This document shows positions 12,719-21,299 of a DNA stretch of 64,000 nt, in pieces (the first letter of the stretch is position 1; every line of letters starts with the position of its first letter). Below the pieces are notes generated by a model. The model had not been told where the DNA came from, searched no databases, and saw only the letters and a program-made list of their open reading frames with translations. This DNA comes from Salirhabdus euzebyi. GTDB lineage: Bacteria > Bacillota > Bacilli > Bacillales > Alkalibacillaceae. The stretch spans positions 62,001 through 126,000 of the forward strand of contig NZ_JACHGH010000005.1 of NCBI RefSeq assembly GCF_014207435.1. The letters are read 5' to 3'. The position numbers were made by a program, and so were the translations under genes.

Positions 12719-12756
12719 ACAAAAAGCCTTTCTGTCCACAGGAGAACAGAAAGGCT
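12719..12756 (-). terminator. metN: intrinsic terminator of the proximal S-box (metN leader)
   Basis: Eleven-bp stem (AGCCTTTCTGT/ACAGAAAGGCT, loop 12736-12745) followed by a T run on the minus strand. Its loop-side sequence CTGTTCTC is fully complementary to GAGAACAG at the 3' edge of the aptamer (12770-12777), the expected antiterminator pairing. Confidence 0.88.
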
Positions 12757-12774
12757 CACGAAAATACCTCTGTT

Positions 12775-12890
12775 CTCTCATCTGCCAAAGCTTTTTAAGC
12801 TTCGCAGGAATTGGCACCTGTTCAAACAATTTAATGTTTGATGGTTGCCGGGCTTCATAGGGCCAGTCCCTCCACCTCTCTTGATAAGAG
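12775..12890 (-). ncRNA. SAM-I (S-box) riboswitch, proximal copy
   Basis: On the minus strand it reads CTCTTATCAAGAGAGGTGGAG-type P1/P2 start, ACTGGCCC, GAAGCCCGGCAACC, GGTGCCAATTCC and a closing GATGAGAG, which are the conserved SAM-I elements in order. P1 forms between CTCTTATC and GATGAGAG. Binding of S-adenosylmethionine should stabilise P1 and free the terminator at 12719-12756. It lies 164 bases upstream of metN and has its own promoter (12962-12990). Confidence 0.95.
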
Positions 12891-12961
12891 ATTCATATAT
12901 TCACTATATTAAATTAACGAATTAACGCATTATCACTTTATCACATTTAAGCACAAGGGTA

Positions 12962-12990
12962 ATTCTAACATCGCAAAAAAAGAGTGTCAA
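12962..12990 (-). promoter_or_regulatory. sigma-A promoter of the proximal S-box/metNPQ
   Basis: TTGACA (12985-12990), 17-base spacer and TAGAAT (12962-12967) on the minus strand, about 70 bases before the proximal aptamer and downstream of the distal S-box terminator. Confidence 0.75.
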
Positions 12991-13042
12991 CACTTAAGTT
13001 TATTTTAATGTTTGATTTTAGAGTAAATCGAGTTTGACCAAT

Positions 13043-13071
13043 TAAAAAATCCCACTTCAAAAGAAGAGGGA
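13043..13071 (-). terminator. intrinsic terminator of the distal S-box
   Basis: Stem TCCCTCTTC/GAAGTGGGA with one mismatch and a four-base loop, then six T on the minus strand. CTCTTCT in its 5' arm pairs with AGAAGAG at the aptamer's 3' edge, giving an alternative antiterminator. Confidence 0.8.
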
Positions 13072-13090
13072 AATAATAAAACATTCACTC

Positions 13091-13200
13091 TTCTCATCTC
13101 CCAAAGCAAAGCTTTGTTGGAATTGGCACCGTTCAAACAATTTAATGTTTGATGGTTGCCGGGCTTCATAGGGCCAGTCCCTCCACCTCTCTTGATAAGA
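13091..13200 (-). ncRNA. SAM-I (S-box) riboswitch, distal copy
   Basis: Complete S-box aptamer with the same conserved elements as the proximal copy. The 70 bases 13131-13200 are identical to 12820-12889. P1 is TTCTTATC/GATGAGAA. It has its own terminator (13043-13071) but no gene follows directly; the next element downstream is the second promoter and S-box. Confidence 0.93.
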
Positions 13201-13235
13201 ACGCAAGATTAAGTATTCAATTTAAATTAGTGTTT

Positions 13236-13264
13236 ATGTTAGCATATAGAAAAAAACACGTCAA
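13236..13264 (-). promoter_or_regulatory. sigma-A promoter of the distal S-box
   Basis: TTGACG (13259-13264), 17-base spacer containing a T run, and TAACAT (13236-13241) on the minus strand. The layout resembles the proximal promoter, which has the same T-rich spacer. Confidence 0.55.
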
Positions 13265-13286
13265 TATAAAAAATGGAGGTTTTGAT

Positions 13287-13706
13287 ATGCATGCTCCAAC
13301 GTTTTCGTTACCTTACTTAACAGATTCACAAAAAGTATATCATCTATCTGAAGATCTAGCGAAAAAGGTCATTATTTTAACATTTTGGGTTTCATGGTGT
13401 CCGGATTGCGCGATAGACCTTCCTAAAAAGGAACACCTTTTTGATAACCTTCCTCAAGATAAAATCAGTTTAAAAACCATCAATGTTTCAGGTAGAGAAA
13501 AAACAACGGAGGAAGCTATTCTATTTTCAGAAAAGTTTTTAAAGCAGCCAGTTTTAAAAGATAATGACAGAGAAGTGTATAACATGTATGGGTGTAAAGG
13601 GGTCCCTACTACTGTCTTAATCGACAAAAACGGAAAAATCACAAATGTATTTGATGATAAAGCCGATTTTTTGGACATCATATCAGCTTTAGGAAATATA
13701 ACATAA
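13287..13706 (+). CDS. TlpA/ResA-like thioredoxin-fold protein
   Basis: Thioredoxin-fold protein of 139 residues with the AhpC/TSA-Redoxin layout: a HAPTFSLPYL start, then FWVSWCPDC with a CPDC redox pair near residue 38, and the cis-proline region GCKGVPTTVLIDKNGKI. There is no signal peptide or membrane anchor, so it should act in the cytoplasm, unlike ResA. The longest ORF starts at 13149, inside the S-box of the other strand; the ATG at 13287 with TGGAGGT (13274-13280) is the real start. It is divergent from metNPQ. Confidence 0.86.
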   Translation: MHAPTFSLPYLTDSQKVYHLSEDLAKKVIILTFWVSWCPDCAIDLPKKEHLFDNLPQDKISLKTINVSGREKTTEEAILFSEKFLKQPVLKDNDREVYNMYGCKGVPTTVLIDKNGKITNVFDDKADFLDIISALGNIT

Positions 13707-13762
13707 GAATTGTAATTTCCCGGGAAATGTTGAAAGAATTTGTCTAATTACACGAGATGGTT

Positions 13763-14071
13763 CTATAGATACTGTTTTATTTTTTCATATACATTGGGTA
13801 TCGATTGAAAGGCGTAAATACTTTCCATCAATGCTCCTTTCCGCACTATTGCCAAGCAAGGCACACTTTTCACTTCAAACTGCCGCATATAGTCAGGAAA
13901 AAGAAAAGCATTCATTGCATGTATATTTGGTACGTTTGGAATATTCTCCATTGTTTCGAGCATTTTCTTAGCCAGTTTGCACGTACCACAAAGCGGAGTA
14001 TGAATAAATATAAATTGATAATAAGGACTATTCCACACTACTGGAAACTCAACACGATTAAGTTCAATCAT
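13763..14071 (-). CDS. yusE: thioredoxin-like protein YusE
   Basis: Small thioredoxin-fold protein, about 102 residues, with the active-site motif PLCGTCKLAKKML (CGTC) and the cis-proline segment VKSVPCLAIV. It has an additional cysteine next to the cis-proline. No signal peptide. Gene order yusE-yusF-gcvH-yusI matches B. subtilis. The start is uncertain: the ATG at 14071 or a TTG at 14080 overlapping the end of yusF by eight bases; the ribosome site AAAAGGG is badly spaced for either. Confidence 0.85.
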   Translation of the reverse strand: MIELNRVEFPVVWNSPYYQFIFIHTPLCGTCKLAKKMLETMENIPNVPNIHAMNAFLFPDYMRQFEVKSVPCLAIVRKGALMESIYAFQSIPNVYEKIKQYL

Positions 14072-14072
14072 T

Positions 14073-14435
14073 TTATTCAAACTGCCCTTTTAAAAAGTGC
14101 GGATGAATAGAAATGTTTGCCGACACCAAGACAGAAGCCAGTATGTTATTAGGTGTTGTTGCAACTTCACGATAAGATTTATCCACAAATAAATTTTGAG
14201 CGTGAGGTAATTCTTTATTTAATTGTTTTCTCAATTTAATTCCGGATTCATCTTCATCTACCAAAATGTATATATCTTTATCATCCAACTCATATTGTTC
14301 TATTAGCTCTTCCAGTTTTTCTATACCGAGTGTACCATTAGTACAAATAATTTCTAATTGTTCGTTAATAAGATGTTCTACCTTTTTTCGATCTGATCGA
14401 CCTTCCACAATAATCACTTTTTCCAACTCTAACAT
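14073..14435 (-). CDS. yusF: Toprim domain protein YusF
   Basis: Protein of about 120 residues that is essentially a single Toprim domain: VIIVEGRSDRKKVE carries the catalytic glutamate near residue 11 and YILVDEDESG the DxD pair. This is the fold of DnaG primases, RNase M5 and topoisomerases; small stand-alone members may act as nucleases, but the function of YusF is not known. I chose the ATG at 14435, with AAAGGTG upstream, over the GTG at 14444. It is adjacent to yusE. Confidence 0.85.
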   Translation of the reverse strand: MLELEKVIIVEGRSDRKKVEHLINEQLEIICTNGTLGIEKLEELIEQYELDDKDIYILVDEDESGIKLRKQLNKELPHAQNLFVDKSYREVATTPNNILASVLVSANISIHPHFLKGQFE

Positions 14436-14481
14436 AATTATCACCTTTGTCTCTTATTTTCCGTAACACCGCAAATTGGAA

Positions 14482-14507
14482 AAAGGCAGCTATTACACTG
14501 CCTTTGA
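14482..14507 (-). terminator. terminator after gcvH
   Basis: Eight-bp arms AAAGGCAG/CTGCCTTT with a short loop, followed by T's on the minus strand, just past the gcvH stop. Confidence 0.75.
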
Positions 14508-14518
14508 TTTATCTTCTA

Positions 14519-14902
14519 TTATTCTTCGTCTATCATTTTTTGATACTCTTCCGCTGTCATTAACGCATCCAGCTGAGACATATCTGTTGGTTCAATGACA
14601 ATCATCCAAGCCTTTTCGTATGGTGATTCATTAACGAATTCAGGACTGTCTTCTAAATCTTCATTAATTTCAACAATTTTACCACTTAGAGGTGCATATA
14701 ATTCAGAAACTGTTTTTACTGATTCTACACTTCCAAATGGCTCATCTACCTCTATTTCTTCACCTACTTCAGGTAATTCAACAAAAACAATGTCTCCTAG
14801 CTCAGATTGTGCAAAGTCTGTAATACCAATTCGAACTTTGTCACCTTCTACTTTAACCCACTCATGCTCTTCTGAATAGCGTAATTCCTTCGGTAAACTC
14901 AT
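14519..14902 (-). CDS. gcvH: glycine cleavage system H protein
   Basis: Lipoyl carrier protein GcvH, 127 residues, which shuttles the aminomethyl group between the P and T proteins and, in Bacillus, also serves as the entry point of lipoylation. The lipoyl-lysine lies in [15 protein letters not shown] near residue 63. The longest ORF starts at 14917; the ATG at 14900-14902 with GGAGG eight bases upstream gives the standard [15 protein letters not shown]. The gcvT and gcvP genes are not nearby, as is usual in Bacillus. Confidence 0.96.
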   Translation of the reverse strand: MSLPKELRYSEEHEWVKVEGDKVRIGITDFAQSELGDIVFVELPEVGEEIEVDEPFGSVESVKTVSELYAPLSGKIVEINEDLEDSPEFVNESPYEKAWMIVIEPTDMSQLDALMTAEEYQKMIDEE

Positions 14903-14959
14903 TTTATTTCCCTCCATAATTTCTACTGTTATATATTTATGATTGATTTCTTCTTAACA

Positions 14960-15316
14960 TTATTTCCATGTTTGCTCAAATGTCTCTTCTTTAAAACCTA
15001 CTGTTACATTTTCTCCATCCGTTACAATTGGCCTTTTAATTAACATACCATCTGAACTTAACCATTCTAGCATTTGATCTTCAGAGGCATCTTTCAGCTT
15101 TTCTTTTAACCCTAACTCCCTATACTTCATACCACTTGTATTAAAAAACTTTTTAATCGGAAGGCCGCTCTTTTCCACTAACTTAGCCAGCTCTTCTTTA
15201 GAAGGTGGTTCTTCTACAATATGTATAGCATGATACGCTATTCCTTTATTGTCTAGCCATTTTATAGCATTTCTGCATGTTCCACATTTTGGATACTGAT
15301 AAACTGTTAACGTCAT
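14960..15316 (-). CDS. yusI: Spx/ArsC family protein YusI
   Basis: Glutaredoxin-fold protein of the Spx/MgsR/ArsC family, 118 residues. It opens with LTVYQYPKCGTCRNAIKWLD, giving a CGTC pair at about residues 10-13, and ends with the RPIVTDGENVTVGFKEE segment typical of the family. It lacks obvious Spx-specific RNA-polymerase contacts, so YusI, of unknown function, is the best match. It is upstream of gcvH on the same strand. Confidence 0.86.
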   Translation of the reverse strand: MTLTVYQYPKCGTCRNAIKWLDNKGIAYHAIHIVEEPPSKEELAKLVEKSGLPIKKFFNTSGMKYRELGLKEKLKDASEDQMLEWLSSDGMLIKRPIVTDGENVTVGFKEETFEQTWK

Positions 15317-15471
15317 GTAATACCCCCTTCTTTACTGTAAATACCATCAAGACATATTTTAGCAGATTTTAGAAAGAAAATAAAAACACTTTCATTTTTA
15401 ATTATGGTCCTTCTCACAGTAAATGAAAAATAGGACGTAATTTTTATTTTCTTGAAGTAGGTACTAGCTCG

Positions 15472-15514
15472 CCGCTTCGGCAGAATACTTCGCTAATAAA
15501 GATTTTCTGATTTA
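15472..15514 (-). repeat. internally deleted copy of the GC-rich repeat
   Basis: The left part (CCGCTTCGG, AATACTTCGCT) and right flank (GATTTTCTGATT) match the two ends of the repeat at 26452-26571 and its flank, with the roughly 100-base middle missing. Confidence 0.55.
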
Positions 15515-15592
15515 TGAACAGAAATGACACATGATATTATCGTTTTGATTTTAGGAATACTGGCTTTCTATTACAGACCACTAACCTAAGCA

Positions 15593-15706
15593 GCGGAAAC
15601 ATGCGAGACTCCTATGGAGAGCAAGAGTCTGAAGACCCCCGAGACGAGCGCTCTTTGCTCGCGAGGAGGCTGAGGTCTTGCCCATGGAAAGCGAGTATTT
15701 TTCCGC
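15593..15706 (+). repeat. GC-rich Bacillaceae intergenic repeat
   Basis: About 114 bases, far more GC-rich than its surroundings, bounded by GCGGAAA and TTTCCGC. It shares blocks (GACTCCTA, GAAGACCCC, GAGGAGGCTGAGG, CATGGAAAGCGAGTAT) with 26452-26571 (opposite strand) and 26713-26824. No coding sense; a MITE-like or structured RNA element is possible. Confidence 0.7.
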
Positions 15707-15813
15707 GGCGCCGGACTACCACTCATCTTGTACAGGAGGGGCTTCACACATATTGTTATGGAGCAGTTTAAGGAAAATAGCAACAATCTTGCGAAAAAAT
15801 GTTTTTCAAAAGG

Positions 15814-15846
15814 AAACCCTTGCCAAAAAATTGACAAGGGTTTTGA
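15814..15846 (-). terminator. terminator of fadNAE
   Basis: Arms AAACCCTTG/CAAGGGTTT around an A/T loop, 13 bases past the fadE stop, then a CCTTTT stretch on the minus strand. Confidence 0.7.
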
Positions 15847-15858
15847 TCAAGCTTTTTG

Positions 15859-17643
15859 TTAAACTACATACTTTTCTTCTTCGATAATTGTTGCAGCAAT
15901 TTCACGTTTCTTCGCAATAACATTGATAGGATCATGTCTAGTAAGCTTTCTAAGAGCTCCAAGCATCATGCGAAGAGTATCACCAGTTTCACTAGCGATT
16001 AAAGTTTCTTTTGCATCTGCTTCAATACGGTTGAATGCTTCTTGTACGTAAACTTGTGTATAAAGAAGCTTTTGCTTGTTTTTCTCTTCACCAGTTTTGT
16101 TGATTGCTTTTTCCGTACGAAGAATTGCTGATTCCATGTTATAGATTTCTGCAGCCATGTCAGCAATGTTAACTAGAATTTCTTGTTCTTTTTCTAGTTT
16201 CTGACCAAATTTTTGTGCCGCTAATCCTGCAGCTAACAAACCAATTTTCTTCGCATTTTTAAGCAAATATTTTTCTTGCTCTAAAGTTTCGTCACCAACT
16301 TGCTCTGGCATCATCATCATCAATTCTTCTTGAAGTGCCATTGCTTTTTGGAACAAAGGTAGTTCGCCCTTCATTGCTTTTTTAATTAATGTTCCTGGAA
16401 CAATTAAACGGTTAATTTCATTCGTTCCCTCGAAAATACGGTTAATTCTAGAATCACGGTACGCACGCTCAACTTCATATTCTTGCATAAATCCATAACC
16501 ACCGTGGATTTGAACCGCTTCGTCTACAACATAATCAAGCAATTCTGTTGCAGTATATTTGTTCATGGAGCACTCGATTGCATATTCCGCAATTCCGTTT
16601 GCCACTTCACTACCGTTATTTAACTCCTCTTGACTTAAACCACCAAGCCGTTGTTCAAATAGACCAACCGTACGATACACAGCACTTTCGTTTGCATATA
16701 TATCTGTAGCCATTTTAGCCAATTTTTCTTGTGTTAGCGCAAAACCAGAAATTGGTGTTTTAAATTGCTTACGTTGGTTAGCATATTTAACAGCTACCTC
16801 AAGAGCACGCTTAGATCCACCTACACCACCAATTGCTAATTTATAACGTCCAACATTCAGGATATTAAAGGCAATTACGTGACCTCTACCGATTTCACCT
16901 AAAACGTTCTCAACAGGTACTTCTGCATCTTCTAAAATTAACGTTCTAGTAGAAGATGACTTAATACCCATTTTCTTTTCCTCTGGGCCCGTTGATACTC
17001 CTGGATATTCTCTTTCTACGATAAATGCAGTAAATTGCTCTCCGTCTATTTTTGCGTAAACAACGAATACGTCAGCGAAAGCGGAGTTAGTAATCCATTG
17101 CTTTTCCCCGTTAAGAATATAGTGAGTTCCTGCTTCATTTAACTTAGCAGTAGTTTTAGCTCCTAAAGCATCAGATCCAGAACCTGGCTCTGTTAATGCG
17201 TAAGCTGCTAATAACTCACCTGTAGCAAGCTTTGGCAAGTATTTTTTCTTTTGCTCTTCATTTCCGAAAAATACGATTGGAAGAGATCCAATCCCTACGT
17301 GTGCACCATGAGAGATAGAGAAGCCACCAGCGCGAGACATTTTTTCCGTAATTAATGATGAACTGATTTTATCTAATCCCAGTCCACCATACTCCTCAGG
17401 TACATCTGCTCCTAGCAAACCAAGCTCACCAGCTTGCTTTAATAACTCTACAGAAATATCAAATTCATGGTTTTCCAATTGTTCCAATTTAGGAACAACT
17501 TCTCCTTCAACATAATCTTCCGTAGTTTTAGCGATCATTAAATGCTCATCTGTAAAATCTTCGGGAGTAATAATATCCTCCGCAGTTAAATCTTCAACAA
17601 GAAAAGCTCCACCTTTAAACACTTTATCTTTTGTTTCACTCAT
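15859..17643 (-). CDS. fadE: acyl-CoA dehydrogenase FadE
   Basis: Flavoprotein of 594 residues that makes the trans-2-enoyl-CoA in the first step of beta-oxidation. It has the acyl-CoA dehydrogenase N-terminal, middle (AYALTEPGSGSDA, WITNSAFAD) and C-terminal domains, with the catalytic glutamate in RIFEGTNEINRL near residue 415. It carries the extra C-terminal helical region of about 190 residues seen in Bacillus FadE and VLCAD-type enzymes. Last gene of fadNAE, 15 bases after fadA; AAAAGGGGG precedes the ATG. Confidence 0.95.
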   Translation of the reverse strand: MSETKDKVFKGGAFLVEDLTAEDIITPEDFTDEHLMIAKTTEDYVEGEVVPKLEQLENHEFDISVELLKQAGELGLLGADVPEEYGGLGLDKISSSLITEKMSRAGGFSISHGAHVGIGSLPIVFFGNEEQKKKYLPKLATGELLAAYALTEPGSGSDALGAKTTAKLNEAGTHYILNGEKQWITNSAFADVFVVYAKIDGEQFTAFIVEREYPGVSTGPEEKKMGIKSSSTRTLILEDAEVPVENVLGEIGRGHVIAFNILNVGRYKLAIGGVGGSKRALEVAVKYANQRKQFKTPISGFALTQEKLAKMATDIYANESAVYRTVGLFEQRLGGLSQEELNNGSEVANGIAEYAIECSMNKYTATELLDYVVDEAVQIHGGYGFMQEYEVERAYRDSRINRIFEGTNEINRLIVPGTLIKKAMKGELPLFQKAMALQEELMMMMPEQVGDETLEQEKYLLKNAKKIGLLAAGLAAQKFGQKLEKEQEILVNIADMAAEIYNMESAILRTEKAINKTGEEKNKQKLLYTQVYVQEAFNRIEADAKETLIASETGDTLRMMLGALRKLTRHDPINVIAKKREIAATIIEEEKYVV

Positions 17644-17658
17644 TGAGTTTTCCCCCTT

Positions 17659-18834
17659 TTATAAAAGTTCGAATACGCCAGCAGCACCCATTCCGCCACC
17701 AATACACATTGTCACAACACCAAATTGCTCATTTCTACGCTTCATTTCGTGTATTAAAGAAAGTGTTAATTTCGTTCCAGTACACCCAAGAGGATGACCT
17801 AATGCGATAGCTCCACCGTTTACATTTACTTTATCCATATCCAAACCTAATTCTTGAATTACACGTAAGGATTGGGAAGCAAATGCTTCATTTAATTCAA
17901 ATAAACCAATATCAGATAAGCTTAGTCCTGCAATTTCAAGTGCTTTTGGAACCGCTTTTATTGGACCTACACCCATAATTTCTGGTTCGACACCAGCTAC
18001 TGCAAAGGAACGGAATCGAGCAAGTGGTTTTAACCCTTCCGACCTTGCTTTATCGTGATCCATGATTAAAACGCTTGCAGCACCATCACTCATTTGTGAT
18101 GAATTACCTGCCGTTACAGATCCCGTTATAGAAAATGCTGGTCTTAATTTCCCTAATACATCAATTGTTGTTCCTGCTCTTACTCCTTCATCTTGTGAAA
18201 AAGTAAATGTTTTTTCTTTTACTTTATTGTCTGAACCAAGCTCACGTACGGTAACATCAACAGGAACGATTTCATCATTGAATTTTCCTTCCTGAAGTGC
18301 TTTTGCAGCTCGTTCATGACTAGCCACTGCAAAAGCGTCTTGATCAGCTCGCGAAATGCCAAAACGGTTAGCAACTTCTTCTGCTGTGTGACCCATTGAC
18401 ATATAGTAACCTGGAGCATTTTCTACCAATTGTAAGTTAGGCTTAATGACGTGCCCACCCATTGGAATCAAACTCATAGATTCTGCTCCACCTGCAATGA
18501 TTGTGTCACTATGCCCAAGCATAATTCGCTCTGCTGCATAAGCAATACTTTGCAGACCTGATGAACAATAGCGGTTAATCGTAATACCAGGAGTATCAAT
18601 TGGTAAACCAGCTAATCCGGCAATATTTCTTGCCATATTCATCCCTTGCTCTGCTTCTGGCATCGCACAACCGATTACGACGTCATCAATATTTCCGTTA
18701 TATCCACCTGCACGTTTCAACGTTTCTTTAATTGTTAATGCAGCCAAATCATCAGGACGTGTATTTGCTAGAGATCCTTTTTTTGCTTTTCCGACAGGTG
18801 TTCTTGCACCTGAGACGATAACAGCTTCCTTCAC
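17659..18834 (-). CDS. fadA: acetyl-CoA C-acyltransferase FadA
   Basis: 3-Ketoacyl-CoA thiolase, 391 residues, the last step of a beta-oxidation round. The acyl-accepting cysteine is in NRYCSSGLQSIAYAAERI near residue 89, the histidine in GGAIALGHPLGCTG and the second cysteine in TMCIGGGMGAAG. The start is a GTG (18832-18834) with AGGGGGAA upstream. It lies between fadN and fadE and acts with them. Confidence 0.96.
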   Translation of the reverse strand: MKEAVIVSGARTPVGKAKKGSLANTRPDDLAALTIKETLKRAGGYNGNIDDVVIGCAMPEAEQGMNMARNIAGLAGLPIDTPGITINRYCSSGLQSIAYAAERIMLGHSDTIIAGGAESMSLIPMGGHVIKPNLQLVENAPGYYMSMGHTAEEVANRFGISRADQDAFAVASHERAAKALQEGKFNDEIVPVDVTVRELGSDNKVKEKTFTFSQDEGVRAGTTIDVLGKLRPAFSITGSVTAGNSSQMSDGAASVLIMDHDKARSEGLKPLARFRSFAVAGVEPEIMGVGPIKAVPKALEIAGLSLSDIGLFELNEAFASQSLRVIQELGLDMDKVNVNGGAIALGHPLGCTGTKLTLSLIHEMKRRNEQFGVVTMCIGGGMGAAGVFELL

Positions 18835-18862
18835 GGTTCTTCCCCCTATTCGTTTTGGAATA

Positions 18863-21262
18863 TTAATTACGAAGTGGCTTTCCTTTTACAAGCATGTGTT
18901 GCATTCTTGCTTGTGTTTTAGGTTCACCTATTAAACTCAAAAATGCTTCACGCTCAAGATCTAGTAAATATTGTTCATCTACTAGTGTTCCTTCTTTTAA
19001 CTTTCCACCAGCCAGAACAAAAGCAAGCTTCTCAGCTATTTTCAAGTCATGCTCAGATGCGTACCCTCCAAGCACTAGTCCTTTTGCACCTAATAACATC
19101 GTTGCATATCCTGCTTCACCAACAACAGGTACTTTATTTCTCTTTGGAGCAGCATATCCTGCTTGTGATAAAGAAAGTACCTTTTGTTTCGCATCATAGA
19201 TTAAGTGGTCCCCATTAACACTAATTGCATCATGGTTATTTAATAAACCATTTTCACGAGCTTCAGCCGCAGATGTGGAAACTTTAGCCATGGCAATCTT
19301 TTCAAAAGTATCAATGGCAACCTTTTGAATGTCTAAATCGATTCCAGCTGGTAGTCCTTGAAGTTGCTTAATGTAGTATTCTTTGTTACCACCGCCACCT
19401 GGGATAAGTCCAACTCCGAATTCAACAAGTCCCATGTAAGATTCTTGTGATGCTTGTATGGAACTAGCAGGAAGACAAATTTCCGTTCCTCCACCTAGTG
19501 TCATACCGAACGGAGCTGCTACTACCGGTTTTTCACTGTATTTTATTTTCATCATTGCTTGTTGGAATTGATTAACGATCATACCAATTTCCATAAAGTT
19601 GTAGTCTTGTGCTTCCATAAGCATCATTGCAAGATTAGCACCAACACAGAAGTTTTTCCCTTGGTTCCCGATGACAAGACCTCTATAATTTGAACCAACT
19701 TCTTCTATGGATTTGTTTATCATTTGAATGATATCTAATCCAATAGCATTATTTTGCGAATGGAATTCTAGTAAGGCAACATCGTCACCAATATCTATTA
19801 AACTACCACCTGAATTCTTAAAAATAACGCCATTTACTTCTTTATGAAGCTTCAAGTTTATTTCTTTTTTATTAACGACTTTTTCCTTGTATTCGCCTTT
19901 ATCATAGTAATAAATTTTTCCGTTTTCTTTTTTATAGAAACTTTCAAATTCATTTCCTATCATTTCTTCAATCCATGCAGGTACTGCTAGGCCTTCTTCT
20001 TTCATACGTTCAACTGAATTAGTTAATCCGATTCCATCCCACATTTCAAATGGACCTAACTGCCAGCCGAATCCCCAGCGCATCGCTTCATCAATTGCAA
20101 CAATATCATCAGCAATTTCGCCCACTAACTCAGCAGAATAAACGAGTGCTGACTTAGAAATGGACCAAATCAAATCACCAGCCCGGTCACCTTTCGCTGA
20201 TACAAGCGCTTTCACTTTTCTGCCAGCACCTTTTTCCTGTTTAGCAAGTTCTGTAGCTGCTGTTTTTAGTTTCTTGCTTTCTTCATATTCAAGTGTTTCA
20301 GGGTTTAATTCATAAATAACGCTACCGTTTTCCCCTTTTTTCTTTAAGAAGAATCCTTGGCCAGATTTAGCGCCTAACCAGCCGTTTTCTAGCATTTTTT
20401 TCATGAATTCAGGAACTTCAAAAACTTCCTTTTCTTCACCCTCAACTTTGTCGTATACATTCTTTGCTACGTGAGCAAATGTATCTAGACCAACTACGTC
20501 TAAAGTACGGAAGGTTGCACTCTTCGGACGACCTATTAATGGACCCGTTACCGAATCAACCTCTCCCACACTGTAACCGCCTTTTAACATTTCACGCACC
20601 GTTACAAGCAATCCATACGTACCAATTCTGTTTGCTATAAAGTTAGGTGTGTCCTTCGCTTCCACTACACCTTTCCCTAATACATCTTCCCCAAATTGCT
20701 TAACAAAAGCTAGAACACTTGGATCTGTATGTTTTGTCGGAATAACTTCTAGTAACTTTAAATAGCGAGGTGGATTGAAAAAGTGAGTTCCTAAAAAGTG
20801 CTTTTTAAAATCATCGGAACGTCCCTCAACCATATCCTCTACAGAAATCCCTGAAGTGTTTGAGCTTACGATGGAACCTTCTTTGCGATATTTATCCACA
20901 TTAGCAAATACCTTTTGTTTAATATCCAAATTTTCTACTACCACTTCAATGATCCAATCAACCTCTTGAAGTCGTTCCATATGATCATCCATATTTCCAA
21001 CTTCAATTAAGTCCAAGCTTTTCTTACTTGTAATTGGTGATGGCTTTTGCTTAAGTAGTTTTTGTTTGCTTATAGCACTAATACGATTACGTACAACAGC
21101 ATCCTCAAGAGTTAATCCTTTTTTTTGCTCGTCATCTGTTACATCACGAGGCACGATGTCAAGCATTAAAGTAGGAATACCAATGTTAGCCAAATGTGCA
21201 GCAATTCCAGCACCCATTACACCTGAACCCAATACTGCTGCGCGCTTGATTTTACGATCCAT
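18863..21262 (-). CDS. fadN: 3-hydroxyacyl-CoA dehydrogenase / enoyl-CoA hydratase FadN
   Basis: Bifunctional beta-oxidation enzyme, 799 residues. The N-terminal half is the NAD-dependent 3-hydroxyacyl-CoA dehydrogenase (GSGVMGAGIAAHLANIG at residue 13, then GTHFFNPPRYLKLLEVIP), and the C-terminal part, from about residue 480, is an enoyl-CoA hydratase/isomerase domain (NQGKNFCVGANL, FGMTLGGGTEI). This order, dehydrogenase before hydratase, is that of Bacillus FadN rather than of E. coli FadB. First gene of fadNAE; a FadR box lies 20 bases upstream. Confidence 0.95.
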   Translation of the reverse strand: MDRKIKRAAVLGSGVMGAGIAAHLANIGIPTLMLDIVPRDVTDDEQKKGLTLEDAVVRNRISAISKQKLLKQKPSPITSKKSLDLIEVGNMDDHMERLQEVDWIIEVVVENLDIKQKVFANVDKYRKEGSIVSSNTSGISVEDMVEGRSDDFKKHFLGTHFFNPPRYLKLLEVIPTKHTDPSVLAFVKQFGEDVLGKGVVEAKDTPNFIANRIGTYGLLVTVREMLKGGYSVGEVDSVTGPLIGRPKSATFRTLDVVGLDTFAHVAKNVYDKVEGEEKEVFEVPEFMKKMLENGWLGAKSGQGFFLKKKGENGSVIYELNPETLEYEESKKLKTAATELAKQEKGAGRKVKALVSAKGDRAGDLIWSISKSALVYSAELVGEIADDIVAIDEAMRWGFGWQLGPFEMWDGIGLTNSVERMKEEGLAVPAWIEEMIGNEFESFYKKENGKIYYYDKGEYKEKVVNKKEINLKLHKEVNGVIFKNSGGSLIDIGDDVALLEFHSQNNAIGLDIIQMINKSIEEVGSNYRGLVIGNQGKNFCVGANLAMMLMEAQDYNFMEIGMIVNQFQQAMMKIKYSEKPVVAAPFGMTLGGGTEICLPASSIQASQESYMGLVEFGVGLIPGGGGNKEYYIKQLQGLPAGIDLDIQKVAIDTFEKIAMAKVSTSAAEARENGLLNNHDAISVNGDHLIYDAKQKVLSLSQAGYAAPKRNKVPVVGEAGYATMLLGAKGLVLGGYASEHDLKIAEKLAFVLAGGKLKEGTLVDEQYLLDLEREAFLSLIGEPKTQARMQHMLVKGKPLRN

Positions 21263-21281
21263 TCTAGTTCCCCCTATTCCT

Positions 21282-21299
21282 TGAATGAATACTCATTCA
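21282..21299 (-). promoter_or_regulatory. FadR (TetR family) operator upstream of fadNAE
   Basis: TGAATGAATACTCATTCA, arms TGAATGA and TCATTCA with a four-base spacer, matches the Bacillus FadR consensus. It lies 19 bases upstream of the fadN start, so repression should be lifted by long-chain acyl-CoA. Confidence 0.88.

Larger units (their letters stand above)
15317..15858. other. intergenic region with two copies of a GC-rich repeat
   Basis: This 542-base gap has no convincing gene. It contains a shortened repeat copy (15472-15514), a full one (15593-15706) and the fadE terminator. The short frames inside the repeat are not plausible genes. Confidence 0.7.

Noticed and set aside
13149-13286. 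N-terminal extension of the TlpA-like frame
   Set aside because: It translates the reverse strand of the S-box riboswitch, and the ribosome site is in front of 13287.
15586-15837. 83-codon frame on the minus strand in the GC-rich repeat
   Set aside because: Frame is made of repeat sequence, with no ribosome site and no resemblance to a protein.
18894-19218. Plus-strand frames antisense to fadN
   Set aside because: Mirror frames of the crotonase domain; no ribosome site.
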